NCBI RefSeq assembly: GCF_900091505.1
Contig: NZ_LT607409.1
Coordinates: 124,001-188,000 of the forward strand
DNA length: 64,000 nt
Source: Micromonospora chokoriensis
GTDB taxonomy: Bacteria > Actinomycetota > Actinomycetes > Mycobacteriales > Micromonosporaceae
Reading direction: 5' to 3'
In this document: piece by piece, positions 35,022 to 42,759 of the stretch
Layout of the letters: every line of letters begins with the position of its first letter
How positions within the stretch are numbered: the first letter of the stretch is position 1
Notes under the pieces: model-generated
What the model saw: only the letters and a program-made list of their open reading frames with translations
Databases searched by the model: none
Told to the model about the DNA's origin: nothing
Made by a program: the position numbers and the translations under genes

Positions 35022-35987
35022 GTGGATCTGCTCCGACACCTGCGGCACTTCGTGGTCGTCGCACACGAGTTGCACTTCGGCCGGGCCGCCGACCTGCTCG
35101 GGATGGCCCAACCGCCCCTGAGCCAGTCGATCCAGCGGCTGGAACGGGAGCTGACGGTGGAGTTGTTCGACAGATCCCGCCGCCAGGTACGCCTCACCAC
35201 CGCCGGTGAGCTGCTGCTCGGCGAGGCGGAGGAGTTGCTCGCCGGCGAGGGGCGGCTGCGCAACCTGATGGGACAGATCCGCGCCGGTGAGCTGGGCGTA
35301 CTCCGGGCCGGGGTGCCGCCGGAGACACCCGCCGTGACGCTGCGGGCGCTGCTGGACGGACTCACCACCCGGGCACCCGGCCTGGACGTGGAGCTGCACG
35401 AGCTGACCACCGCCGAGCAGGTACGCATGCTCGCCGAGCGGACCCTGGACGTGGGGCTCGTGCACCACCCGGTCGCGGCGGACGGGCTGCGCTTCGGCGC
35501 CCCGGTGGACGTACCCCTGGGGGTGTTGCTGCCGCGCACCTCGCCGCTGGCCCGCGGCCGGGAGGTGGCGCTCGCGTCGCTGGCCGGTCTGGATCTGGTG
35601 GCCGCGCCCCGGGCCACCGCGCCCGGCTGGCACGACCACCTGTTGGCGGTGTGCCGACAGCACGGTTGGCGGCCGACCCGGGTACGCCCGGCCCGCAACC
35701 CGGAGTTCCTGTTCGGGTTGGTGCTGGCCGGGGGCGGGGTGGCCGTGGAACCGGCGACGGTGGCCCGTCGCGAGCCCCGGATCGCCTGGCGGCCGATCGT
35801 CGACGCGCCGCTGGCGAAGCGGACCTCGGCGGCCTGGCCGGACCGGTCGGCGCACCCGGCGGCCTCGATGTTCGGGCAGCTCGCCGCCGACGTGTTGGCC
35901 GACGCGGAGCCCACGCCCCCCACCTCGGCCGCGACGTCGGTGCCGGCCGCACGGCCCTGGCCGGTGCTCTTCGACACGACCGGGTGA
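35022..35987 (+). CDS. LysR-family transcriptional regulator
   Basis: A 321-residue regulator. The winged HTH is at residues 1-60 (LLRHLRHFVVVAHELHFGRAADLLGMAQPPLSQSIQRLERELTVELFDR). The effector domain covers about 90-290 (GELGVLRAGVPPETPAVTLRALLDGLTTRAPGLDVELHE, LDVGLVHHPVAADGL, FLFGLVLAGGGVAVEP). A Pro/Ala/Thr-rich tail of about 25 residues follows. It is divergent from the class A-type serine enzyme and likely controls it. Confidence 0.9.
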   Translation: MDLLRHLRHFVVVAHELHFGRAADLLGMAQPPLSQSIQRLERELTVELFDRSRRQVRLTTAGELLLGEAEELLAGEGRLRNLMGQIRAGELGVLRAGVPPETPAVTLRALLDGLTTRAPGLDVELHELTTAEQVRMLAERTLDVGLVHHPVAADGLRFGAPVDVPLGVLLPRTSPLARGREVALASLAGLDLVAAPRATAPGWHDHLLAVCRQHGWRPTRVRPARNPEFLFGLVLAGGGVAVEPATVARREPRIAWRPIVDAPLAKRTSAAWPDRSAHPAASMFGQLAADVLADAEPTPPTSAATSVPAARPWPVLFDTTG

Positions 35988-36087
35988 ACCATACCGACGT
36001 TGCGCTCGTCACCTCGCGTTGTGCGGTGATTCGACCGGCCGTCCGGGTATGGATGACAGGCAACGACGATGACGCGAAGGAGCCGTA

Positions 36088-36939
36088 GTGGCCAACACCA
36101 TTCCCGACATCAGCCTGAACGACGGCACCACCATTCCGCAGCTCGGCTTCGGGGTGTTCCAGATCGAGCCGAAGGACACCGTCGCCGCGGTGACCACCGC
36201 CCTGGAGACCGGCTACCGGCACATCGACACCGCCGAGATGTACGGCAACGAGGCCGAGGTCGGCGAGGCGGTACGCATGTCCGGTCTCGACCGGAGCACG
36301 GTCTACGTGACCAGCAAGCTGAACAACGGCTTCCACCGCCCCGACGACGCCCGCCGGGCGTTCGACTCGACGCTCGCGGCGCTGAAGATGGACTACATCG
36401 ACCTGTTCCTCATCCACTGGCCGCTGCCGACCCTGTACGACGGCGACTACGTGTCGACGTGGAAGACGCTGGAGGAGTTCCAGCGCGACGGCCGGGCCCG
36501 TTCGATCGGCGTGTCGAACTTCCAGGTCGCGCACCTGGAGCGGCTGGCCGACGAGGCGAACATCGTGCCGGCGGTGAACCAGATCGAGGCGCACCCGTAC
36601 TTCACCAACGACGAGGTCCGCGCCTACGGTCGCGCGCACAACATCCTCACCGAGGCCTGGTCGCCGATCGCGCAGGGCAAGGTGCTCGACGACCCGACGA
36701 TCGTCGACCTCGCCGAGCAGGTCGGCCGGACCCCGGCGCAGGTGGTGCTCCGCTGGCACGTGCAGCGCGGCGACATCATCTTCCCGAAGTCGACCACCCC
36801 GAAGCGGATCGAGGAGAACACCAGGATCTTCGACTTCGAGCTGGACGACACCGCCATGGAGCGGATCACCGGGCTGCACCAGGGCGAGGCCGGGCGGCAG
36901 GGCCCGAACCCGGACACCTTCGCCTACCTGCCCAACTGA
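36088..36939 (+). CDS. Aldo/keto reductase
   Basis: A 283-residue AKR of the 2,5-diketo-gluconate reductase group. Tetrad residues are in ETGYRHIDTAEMYGNEAEVG (Asp, Tyr), YVTSKLNNG (Lys) and LFLIHWPLP (His). The cofactor loop is IFPKSTTPKRIEENT. It uses NADPH to reduce carbonyls. The GTG start has GAAGGAG at 36077-36083. It converges with the damaged MmyB gene. Confidence 0.93.
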   Translation: MANTIPDISLNDGTTIPQLGFGVFQIEPKDTVAAVTTALETGYRHIDTAEMYGNEAEVGEAVRMSGLDRSTVYVTSKLNNGFHRPDDARRAFDSTLAALKMDYIDLFLIHWPLPTLYDGDYVSTWKTLEEFQRDGRARSIGVSNFQVAHLERLADEANIVPAVNQIEAHPYFTNDEVRAYGRAHNILTEAWSPIAQGKVLDDPTIVDLAEQVGRTPAQVVLRWHVQRGDIIFPKSTTPKRIEENTRIFDFELDDTAMERITGLHQGEAGRQGPNPDTFAYLPN

Positions 36940-37661
36940 GCCGAGCCCGCCGTCCGGCGGGTCATGTCTCGGCGAGCGTTATGCCTCAGAGTCATAGTTT
37001 TGACTCTGAGGCATAGCGCTTTCAGCGAGGTCAGGAGCCGACGCGCTCGGCGATCCGGTGGAACACCGCCTGCGTCGGCCGGGTAGCGGCCGTAGGCCGC
37101 CCGCAGGTCCGCCACCGTGCTGTGCACGAACCGTCGGGCGTCGGCATCGGTCCAGTGACCCTCGGTGACCGGCTGCCGGAACGTCCAGCGGATCATGTTG
37201 CGCTCCGCCTCCGGAACGGCCGCGAGGTCGCCCAGGAAGTACGTGGCCATGCGGTTCCAGGCCAGCACGTGGTACGCGGCGTCGACCAGGTACGCCGGGG
37301 TCTCGGTCATGGCGTCGAGCAGGTGCCGCAGCCCGGGAGTCACCTCCCGGCTCGGGCCGGCGGTCGGCGGTGGGTTCTCCCCGGCGAGTCGGAACAGGTA
37401 CTCGCGCTCGTCCCGGCTCAACAGCAGCGCCCGGGCCATCGAGGCGAGCACCTGCCGGGACGGGTGTGGCCCTCGGCCCTGCTCCAGCCGGATGTAGTAG
37501 TCGATCGACATCCCGGCGAGTTGGGCCACCTCCTGCCGGCGCAGCCCGGGGGTGCGTCGGCGTTCGCCCTCGGGCAGCCCGACCTCGGCGGGACGCAGCC
37601 GGGCCCGGCGGGTGCGCAGGAACGCCGCCAGTTCGTCACGCCGCAGGCCGCCGCTCGTCAT
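36924..37661 (-). CDS. MmyB-type XRE regulator with internal deletion (probably broken)
   Basis: The first 190 residues are a normal MmyB-type regulator: HTH (RRTPGLRRQEVAQLAGMSIDYYIRLEQGRGPHPSRQVL) and the first half of the ligand-binding domain (AYLVDAAYHVLAWNRMATYFLGDL, RFVHSTVADLRAAYGRYPADA). At about 37070-37075 homology jumps in another frame to QAVFHRIAERVGS followed by TGA at 37031-37033, which is the usual end of such proteins. About 70-80 residues of the C-terminal half are thus deleted and the frame is shifted. The present frame runs on through the terminator hairpin to 36924. It diverges from an SDR gene, its usual partner. Confidence 0.7.
   Translation of the reverse strand: MTSGGLRRDELAAFLRTRRARLRPAEVGLPEGERRRTPGLRRQEVAQLAGMSIDYYIRLEQGRGPHPSRQVLASMARALLLSRDEREYLFRLAGENPPPTAGPSREVTPGLRHLLDAMTETPAYLVDAAYHVLAWNRMATYFLGDLAAVPEAERNMIRWTFRQPVTEGHWTDADARRFVHSTVADLRAAYGRYPADAGGVPPDRRARRLLTSLKALCLRVKTMTLRHNARRDMTRRTAGSAQLGR
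36946..36961 (+). terminator. Short hairpin after the aldo/keto reductase gene
   Basis: CCCGCC/GGCGGG stem with a 4-base loop, seven bases past the stop. Confidence 0.5.
36976..37019. terminator. 19-bp AT-containing hairpin between convergent genes
   Basis: Arms 36976-36994 and 37001-37019 pair over 19 bp with a single G-T wobble, loop TAGTTT. The stem core ATGCCTCAGAGTCA is much less GC-rich than its surroundings. It lies between the reductase stop (36939) and the ancestral stop of the MmyB gene (37031), the expected place for a bidirectional terminator. Confidence 0.75.
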
Positions 37662-37763
37662 ATCCCCAGCATGCCCCGGGCGGGGCCGGTGAGGGTGGTA
37701 CCGCCGATCCCAGCCTCAGCCCGTCTCTCCCGGCACGTCACCGGCCCGGACAGGCTCGACGGC

Positions 37764-38516
37764 ATGACGAACGCGATCGCCCTGATCACCGGGGCCAACA
37801 AAGGGATCGGCCTCGCCACCGCCCGGCAGCTCGGCGCCCTCGGAATGACAGTGCTGGTGGGCGCGCGGGACGCCGAACGGGGTCGAGCAGCGGAGCGGGA
37901 GCTGCGCGACGGCGGTGCGGATGCGGTCTTCGTGCCGCTCGACATCACCGACGTCGAATCCGTGACGGCCGCCGCGAAGCGGGTGGAAGCGGAGTACGGC
38001 CGGCTGGACGTGCTGGTCAACAACGCCGGCATCGTCCTCGCCGACGGCGCGCGAGGGCTACCCAGTGAAACCACTGTGGCGACGATGCGCCGGCTGTACG
38101 AGACCAACGTCTTCGGAGTGGTGACAGTGACGAACACGCTGCTGCCGCTGCTTCGCCGGGCACCTGCGGCACGGATCGTCAACGTCTCCAGCGAGGTCGG
38201 CTCGATCACCGTGATGACCGACCCGGACGGCGCGCTGTTCGAGCTGACCTCGGTGCCGTACCCGTCGTCGAAGGCGGCGCTGAACATGCTCACCGCCATG
38301 TACGCCAAGGAGTTGCGGGACACCCCGATCAAGGTCAACGCGGCGAACCCGGGCTACTGCGCCACCGACCTGAACGGCAACAGCGGCTTCCGCTCCGCCG
38401 AGCAGGGCGCCGAGGTGAGCGTGCACCTGGCGACGCTGCCCGCCGACGGGCCGAGCGGCCTGCTCTGGGGCTTCCAGATGGATGCCGGCGGCGGCTACGG
38501 AGTGCTCCCCTGGTGA
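37764..38516 (+). CDS. Short-chain dehydrogenase/reductase
   Basis: A 250-residue classical SDR. The cofactor motif is TGANKGIG (residues 9-16), NNAG is in LVNNAGIV, the catalytic Ser is in VNVSSEVGS, and Tyr/Lys in PYPSSKAALNML (YxxxK). The substrate is unknown. The longer open frame upstream is a shadow. The gene diverges from the MmyB-type regulator with about 100 bases between starts, a frequent pairing in actinobacteria in which the regulator represses the SDR. Confidence 0.93.
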   Translation: MTNAIALITGANKGIGLATARQLGALGMTVLVGARDAERGRAAERELRDGGADAVFVPLDITDVESVTAAAKRVEAEYGRLDVLVNNAGIVLADGARGLPSETTVATMRRLYETNVFGVVTVTNTLLPLLRRAPAARIVNVSSEVGSITVMTDPDGALFELTSVPYPSSKAALNMLTAMYAKELRDTPIKVNAANPGYCATDLNGNSGFRSAEQGAEVSVHLATLPADGPSGLLWGFQMDAGGGYGVLPW

Positions 38517-38526
38517 CGACAAGGGC

Positions 38527-38557
38527 TTGACCTGGAGCGCGCTCCAGCTTGCAGGGT
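38527..38557 (+). promoter_or_regulatory. MerR-family promoter with 19-bp spacer
   Basis: TTGACC (-35, 38527-38532) and CAGGGT (-10, 38552-38557) are 19 bases apart. The spacer holds a perfect 16-bp palindrome, CTGGAGCGCGCTCCAG (38532-38547). An overlong spacer with a dyad between the boxes is the hallmark of MerR-type activation by DNA untwisting. Confidence 0.85.
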
Positions 38558-38598
38558 GATCTGTGCGCCCACCGGTAGGGCGCGCGAGAGGAGATCCC

Positions 38599-39585
38599 AT
38601 GCGGTACCGCACGATCGGCACCGACCCGGCGACCCGGCGCGAGGTCAGCGTCCTCAGCCTCGGCGCGATGCTCTTCGGCAGCGCCACCGACGAGGCCACC
38701 TCGTACGCGATCCTCGACCGGTACGTCGAGGCCGGCGGCACGTTCATCGACACGTCCGACAACTACGCGTTCTGGGTGGACGGCGGGCAGGGCGGGCAGA
38801 GTGAGGAACTGCTGGGCCGGTGGCGGCGCAGCCGGGGCGTCGGCGCCGAGATCGTCATCGCCACGAAGCTGGGCGCCCGGCCGTTGGCTCCTGGGACGAG
38901 CTACCTGGACAACGCGGAGGGCTTGCCCGCCACGGTGATCCGTGAGTCGGCGGAGCGCAGCCGGGACCGGCTCGGCGTGGAGCGGCTGGACCTGCTCTAC
39001 GCGCACATCGAGGACCGGGCCGTGCCGCTTCAGGAGACCGTGGAGGGCTTCGCCGAGCTGGTCACCGAGGGCACTGTGGGTCTGCTGGGCGCGAGCAACC
39101 ACCGGGCCTGGCGGGTGGAGCGTGCCCGGGCGTTGGCCGCCGCCGCCGGCCTGCCCGGGTACGAGGTGCTCCAGTACCACCGCAGTTACCTGCCGAACCG
39201 CACGGACCTCCCCAGCGACCTGGACCCCGACGGCGAGCCGGGCGGGGTCAGCGGTGACCTGCTCAGTTACCTGCGTGCCGAGCCCGAGCTGACCCTCGTG
39301 GCGTACTCGCCGCTACTCAAGGGGGCGTTCACCAGGGCGGACAAGCCGCTCAGCCCGGCGTACGACCTGCCGAGCGCGCCCCGACGACTCAAGGCCCTGG
39401 GGGACGTGGCCGGGCAGTGCGGCGCGACTGTCAACCAGGTGGTGCTCGCCTGGTTGCTCGGCGGCGAGCTGCCGTCCATTCCGCTGGTGGGCGCCTCGTC
39501 CGTGGCGCAGCTGGAGGAGAGCCTGGCAGCGGTGGACCTGGAACTGACCGCCGAGCAGCGGCACCGCCTCGACACCGCCTGGTGA
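38599..39585 (+). CDS. Aldo/keto reductase (Tas/YajO-like)
   Basis: A 328-residue AKR of the larger potassium-channel-beta-like group. It opens MRYRTIGTDPATRREVSVLSLGAMLFG, with Asp and Tyr in FIDTSDNYAFWVDG, Lys in VIATKLGARP and His in LLYAHIEDRAVP. The C-terminal cofactor segment is IPLVGASSVAQLEESL. The ATG has GAGGAGA just upstream (38588-38594). It is the direct target of the MerR-type promoter, so it is expected to respond to an inducer such as a redox agent or drug. Confidence 0.92.
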   Translation: MRYRTIGTDPATRREVSVLSLGAMLFGSATDEATSYAILDRYVEAGGTFIDTSDNYAFWVDGGQGGQSEELLGRWRRSRGVGAEIVIATKLGARPLAPGTSYLDNAEGLPATVIRESAERSRDRLGVERLDLLYAHIEDRAVPLQETVEGFAELVTEGTVGLLGASNHRAWRVERARALAAAAGLPGYEVLQYHRSYLPNRTDLPSDLDPDGEPGGVSGDLLSYLRAEPELTLVAYSPLLKGAFTRADKPLSPAYDLPSAPRRLKALGDVAGQCGATVNQVVLAWLLGGELPSIPLVGASSVAQLEESLAAVDLELTAEQRHRLDTAW

Positions 39586-39596
39586 CCTGTCACCAG

Positions 39597-39633
39597 CCGC
39601 CCCGCCGACCTCAGCTCCCGGTCGGCGGGGCGG
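39597..39633. terminator. Bidirectional hairpin
   Basis: Perfect 14-bp stem CCGCCCCGCCGACC (39597-39610) with its complement at 39620-39633 and a 9-base loop. The loop contains the stop codon of the convergent GNAT gene. Confidence 0.8.
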
Positions 39634-40126
39634 TCAGGTCGAGCTGCCAGTCGTTGGCGCGCATCATCCGCCCCGGCGGGTATTCGAACCCCGTCTCGCC
39701 GAGCAGCGTGAACCCGGCCTTGCGGCAGACCGCGTTGGAGGCGGGATTGTCAACCGACGGATAGGCGTGCGCGTAGCGCCGGTCCCGTCGCCCGCGGGCC
39801 ACCTCGAGGGCCGCGAGCACCGCGACGGTGGCCAGGCCCTTTCCCCGGTACGCGGGCAGCACCGCCCAGCCCAGCTCGTACACCTGTTGCTCGCGCCACT
39901 CGCGGGCCCAGTAGCCGACGCTGCCGGCCCGCGCGCCGTCCGGCAGCACCACAGTGAACATGCAACCCTGCCCGCTGTCGGCGAAGCGCACGTAGCGGTC
40001 GTGCCGGGCGAGCACCTGCTCGTCGGTCTCCGGACCACCGGTGTGCCTGCGCGTCTCCGGTGAGTTGAGCTGTCGCAGCAGGTCGAGGTCGCGCTCGTGC
40101 CACGGTTCGAGGTGTGCCTGTGCCAT
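39611..40126 (-). CDS. GNAT-family N-acetyltransferase
   Basis: A 171-residue acetyl-CoA-dependent acetyltransferase of the RimJ/RimL-like type. The acetyl-CoA loop is LPAYRGKGLATVAVLAALE (motif A, R-G-K-G-L-A), preceded by YELGWAV, and followed by SVDNPASNAVCRKAGFTLLGE (motif B). The target is unknown. An upstream open extension lacks a ribosome site; the ATG at 40126 fits the family. Confidence 0.88.
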   Translation of the reverse strand: MAQAHLEPWHERDLDLLRQLNSPETRRHTGGPETDEQVLARHDRYVRFADSGQGCMFTVVLPDGARAGSVGYWAREWREQQVYELGWAVLPAYRGKGLATVAVLAALEVARGRRDRRYAHAYPSVDNPASNAVCRKAGFTLLGETGFEYPPGRMMRANDWQLDLTAPPTGS

Positions 40127-40186
40127 TCCGATCCCCTGTTCGTCGGCACCAGTCAAGCCGACCCGTGCGACATCCCGCTCCGAAAC

Positions 40187-40217
40187 GCCGCCCGCTAGAT
40201 CGGATCTAGCGGGCGGC
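40187..40217. promoter_or_regulatory. Palindrome in the divergent promoter region
   Basis: Perfect 14-bp inverted repeat GCCGCCCGCTAGAT (40187-40200) and its complement (40204-40217), separated by three bases. It lies between the divergent GNAT and FMN-reductase genes, so an operator is more likely than a terminator. Confidence 0.5.
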
Positions 40218-40257
40218 TGGCCGTGACCTCGCGCCTTCAGAGTGGAAGGGGGTGGCG

Positions 40258-40812
40258 ATGACACAGTTGCGGATCGCCGTGATCGTCGGCAGCACCCGGG
40301 AGGGGCGGGCCGGAGACCGGGTCGCCGGTTGGTTCGTCGACCAGGCCACGCGGCACGACGACCTGGCGGTCACTGTCGTTGACCTGTCCGACTACGACTT
40401 CCCGGCCAGCTATCCCGCCGAGCCGACAGCGTCCATCCGGGCGTTCGTCAGCGAGGTGGACCGGGCGGACGCGTTCGTCGTGGTCACCCCCGAGTACAAC
40501 CACAGTTTTCCGGCACCCTTGAAACAGGCGATCGACTACGCGTACGACGAGTGGCAGGCGAAACCGGTCGGCTTCGTGTCGTACGGCTGTCGGTCCACCG
40601 GCCTGCACGCCGTCGACCAGTTGCGCACCGTCTTCACCGCGCTGCACGCGATGACGGTGCGTGACGTCGTCGGGATCGACCTGCTCGCCGGAGAGTCGAT
40701 TCCGCAGTGCACCGACGAGCTGCGCCGCGACGCCGGCGTCCTGCTCGACCAGCTCCGCTGGTGGGGCCTGGCCCTGCGCGACGGCCGGGCGGCCCGGCCG
40801 TACGTCGCCTGA
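40258..40812 (+). CDS. NADPH-dependent FMN reductase
   Basis: A 184-residue flavodoxin-like reductase. The FMN phosphate loop is [14 protein letters not shown] near residue 10, the second flavin loop is [23 protein letters not shown] and the third is [16 protein letters not shown]. It supplies reduced flavin or reduces quinones and azo compounds. The frame opens two codons earlier with a GTG; the ATG has a better spaced G-rich ribosome site. It lies 26 bases before the DrrA-like gene and may be cotranscribed. Confidence 0.9.
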   Translation: MTQLRIAVIVGSTREGRAGDRVAGWFVDQATRHDDLAVTVVDLSDYDFPASYPAEPTASIRAFVSEVDRADAFVVVTPEYNHSFPAPLKQAIDYAYDEWQAKPVGFVSYGCRSTGLHAVDQLRTVFTALHAMTVRDVVGIDLLAGESIPQCTDELRRDAGVLLDQLRWWGLALRDGRAARPYVA

Positions 40813-40838
40813 ACACGCCCGACGGAAGGAAGAGAACC

Positions 40839-41852
40839 ATGAATAGACGCACCACCGGACCGGCCATCGAGGCCGAGGGGTTGACCCGCTCGTTCGGGGA
40901 CACCCGGGCGCTGGCCGGGATCGACCTACAGGTGCCCGCCGGCACCGTCTACGGCCTGCTCGGGCCGAACGGGGCGGGCAAGACCACAGCGGTCCGGGTG
41001 CTCGCGACGTTGCTGCGTCCGGACGGCGGCTCGGCCCGGGTCTTCGGCCACGACGTGGTCACCGAGGCCGACAAGGTCCGCTCCCGGGTCAGCCTCACCG
41101 GCCAGTACGCCTCGGTCGACGAGGACCTGACCGGCACGGAGAACCTGGTGCTCCTCGCCCGCCTGCTCGGTCTGCGCAAGCCGGCCGCCCGGGAACGCGC
41201 GGCGGCCCTGCTCGCCGCGTTCGGTCTGACCGACGCGAGCGACCGCCAGGTGAAGAAGTATTCGGGTGGGATGCGGCGGCGCATCGACATCGCCGCAAGC
41301 ATCCTCAGCACCCCCGACCTGCTGTTCCTCGACGAACCGACGACCGGTCTCGACCCGCGCAGCCGCAACCAGGTGTGGGAGATCGTCCGGGCGGTGGTGT
41401 CGCACGGCACGACGGTCCTGCTGACCACCCAGTACCTGGACGAGGCCGACCAGCTCGCCGGGCGGATCGCGGTCGTCGACCACGGCCGGGTGATCGCGGA
41501 GGGCACCCCGGGTGAGTTGAAGTCGTCCATCGGCTCGGGCACCGTCCACCTGCGACTGCGCGATCCCGGGCAGCGCCCCGAGGCGGAGCGGGTGCTCCGG
41601 GAGGCGCTCGACGTGCCGGTGCAGCTCGCCGCCGACCCGGTGGCGTTGACGGCCCGCGTCGGTGAGGCCGGTACCGACCTCGACGCCAGCGCCCAGGCCG
41701 CCCGGGTGCTGAGCGACCTGGCCCGCGCCGGCATCGTCGTGGACAACTTCTCGCTCGGCCAGCCGAGTCTGGACGAGGTCTTCCTGGCCCTGACCGACCA
41801 TCCCGCCGTGCCGGCCGGCGACCGCGACGACGAGCTGGAGGCAGCCCGATGA
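40839..41852 (+). CDS. Daunorubicin-resistance (DrrA)-type ABC ATPase
   Basis: A 337-residue exporter ATPase. Walker [10 protein letters not shown], signature YSGGMRRR, Walker [19 protein letters not shown], switch region [13 protein letters not shown]. The C-terminal domain (about 225-337), with [19 protein letters not shown] near the end, is typical of DrrA. The ATG has GGAAGGAAGAG upstream. It works with the coupled permease and probably exports a drug-like or lipid molecule. Confidence 0.93.
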   Translation: MNRRTTGPAIEAEGLTRSFGDTRALAGIDLQVPAGTVYGLLGPNGAGKTTAVRVLATLLRPDGGSARVFGHDVVTEADKVRSRVSLTGQYASVDEDLTGTENLVLLARLLGLRKPAARERAAALLAAFGLTDASDRQVKKYSGGMRRRIDIAASILSTPDLLFLDEPTTGLDPRSRNQVWEIVRAVVSHGTTVLLTTQYLDEADQLAGRIAVVDHGRVIAEGTPGELKSSIGSGTVHLRLRDPGQRPEAERVLREALDVPVQLAADPVALTARVGEAGTDLDASAQAARVLSDLARAGIVVDNFSLGQPSLDEVFLALTDHPAVPAGDRDDELEAAR

Positions 41853-42706
41853 GCGACACCACGACCACCACCACCGAACGGGCACCGTCCGTCTACGTCC
41901 CGTCCGCCGAGGCGCTGGCGACGGTGCTCGCGCCCAATGCCCGACCGCCCCGGCCCAGCGCGCTGAGCGCGTCGCTCACCTTCGGCTGGCGCGCCATGCT
42001 GAAGATCAAGCACGTGCCGGAGCAGCTCTTCGACGTGACCGCGTTCCCGATCATCATGGTGCTGATGTTCACGTACCTGTTCGGTGGCGCACTCGCCGGC
42101 AGCCCGCGCGAATACCTGCAGTTCTTCCTGCCCGGCATCATGGTGACCAGCGTCGTGATGATCACCATGTACACCGGTATCGGCCTCAACTCCGACATCG
42201 AGAAGGGCATCTTCGACCGGTTCCGCACGCTGCCCGTCTGGCGCCCGTCCGCCCTGGTCGGCATGATCTTCGGCGACGTGCTGCGCTACGTCCTCGCCGC
42301 CCTGGTGATCCTGGGCCTGGGTCTGGTGCTCGGTTTCCGCCCGCAGGGCGGTGTGGTCGGCGTCGCCGTCGGGATCGGCCTGCTGGTCGTCTTCTCGTTC
42401 GCGTTCTCCTGGGTGTGGACGTTCTTCGGGCTGATCCTGCGCAGCGAGAAGTCGGTGATGGGGGTCAGCATGATGGTGCTGTTCCCGCTGACGTTCCTCA
42501 GCAACGTCTTCGTCGACCCGAGCACCATGCCCGGCTGGCTCCAGGCGTTCGTGAAGGTCAACCCGGTGACGCAGTTGGTCGCGGCGATCCGCGGGGCGAT
42601 GAGCGGCGACTCCGACCCGTCGGCCACCATGTGGTTGCTGGTGTGGAGCGCCGGCTTCCTGCTCGTCTTCGGCACCCTGACCATGTACCGGTACAACCGC
42701 CGCTGA
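41849..42706 (+). CDS. DrrB-type ABC-2 permease
   Basis: A 285-residue permease. After a cytoplasmic N-terminus of about 45 residues there are six helices, including [35 protein letters not shown] and a cluster to the C-terminus. The segment [21 protein letters not shown] is the coupling region. The start overlaps the ATPase stop (ATGA). Confidence 0.93.
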   Translation: MSDTTTTTTERAPSVYVPSAEALATVLAPNARPPRPSALSASLTFGWRAMLKIKHVPEQLFDVTAFPIIMVLMFTYLFGGALAGSPREYLQFFLPGIMVTSVVMITMYTGIGLNSDIEKGIFDRFRTLPVWRPSALVGMIFGDVLRYVLAALVILGLGLVLGFRPQGGVVGVAVGIGLLVVFSFAFSWVWTFFGLILRSEKSVMGVSMMVLFPLTFLSNVFVDPSTMPGWLQAFVKVNPVTQLVAAIRGAMSGDSDPSATMWLLVWSAGFLLVFGTLTMYRYNRR

Positions 42707-42720
42707 CAGTGATCGAAACG

Positions 42721-42752
42721 ACGGGCGTCGCCACGGCTGTGGCGGCGCCCGT
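42721..42752. terminator. Bidirectional hairpin
   Basis: 14-bp stem (42721-42734 with 42739-42752) with one T-G wobble and loop GGCT, between the convergent DrrB-like gene and the large AAA gene. Confidence 0.8.
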
Positions 42753-42759
42753 CGCCGTG

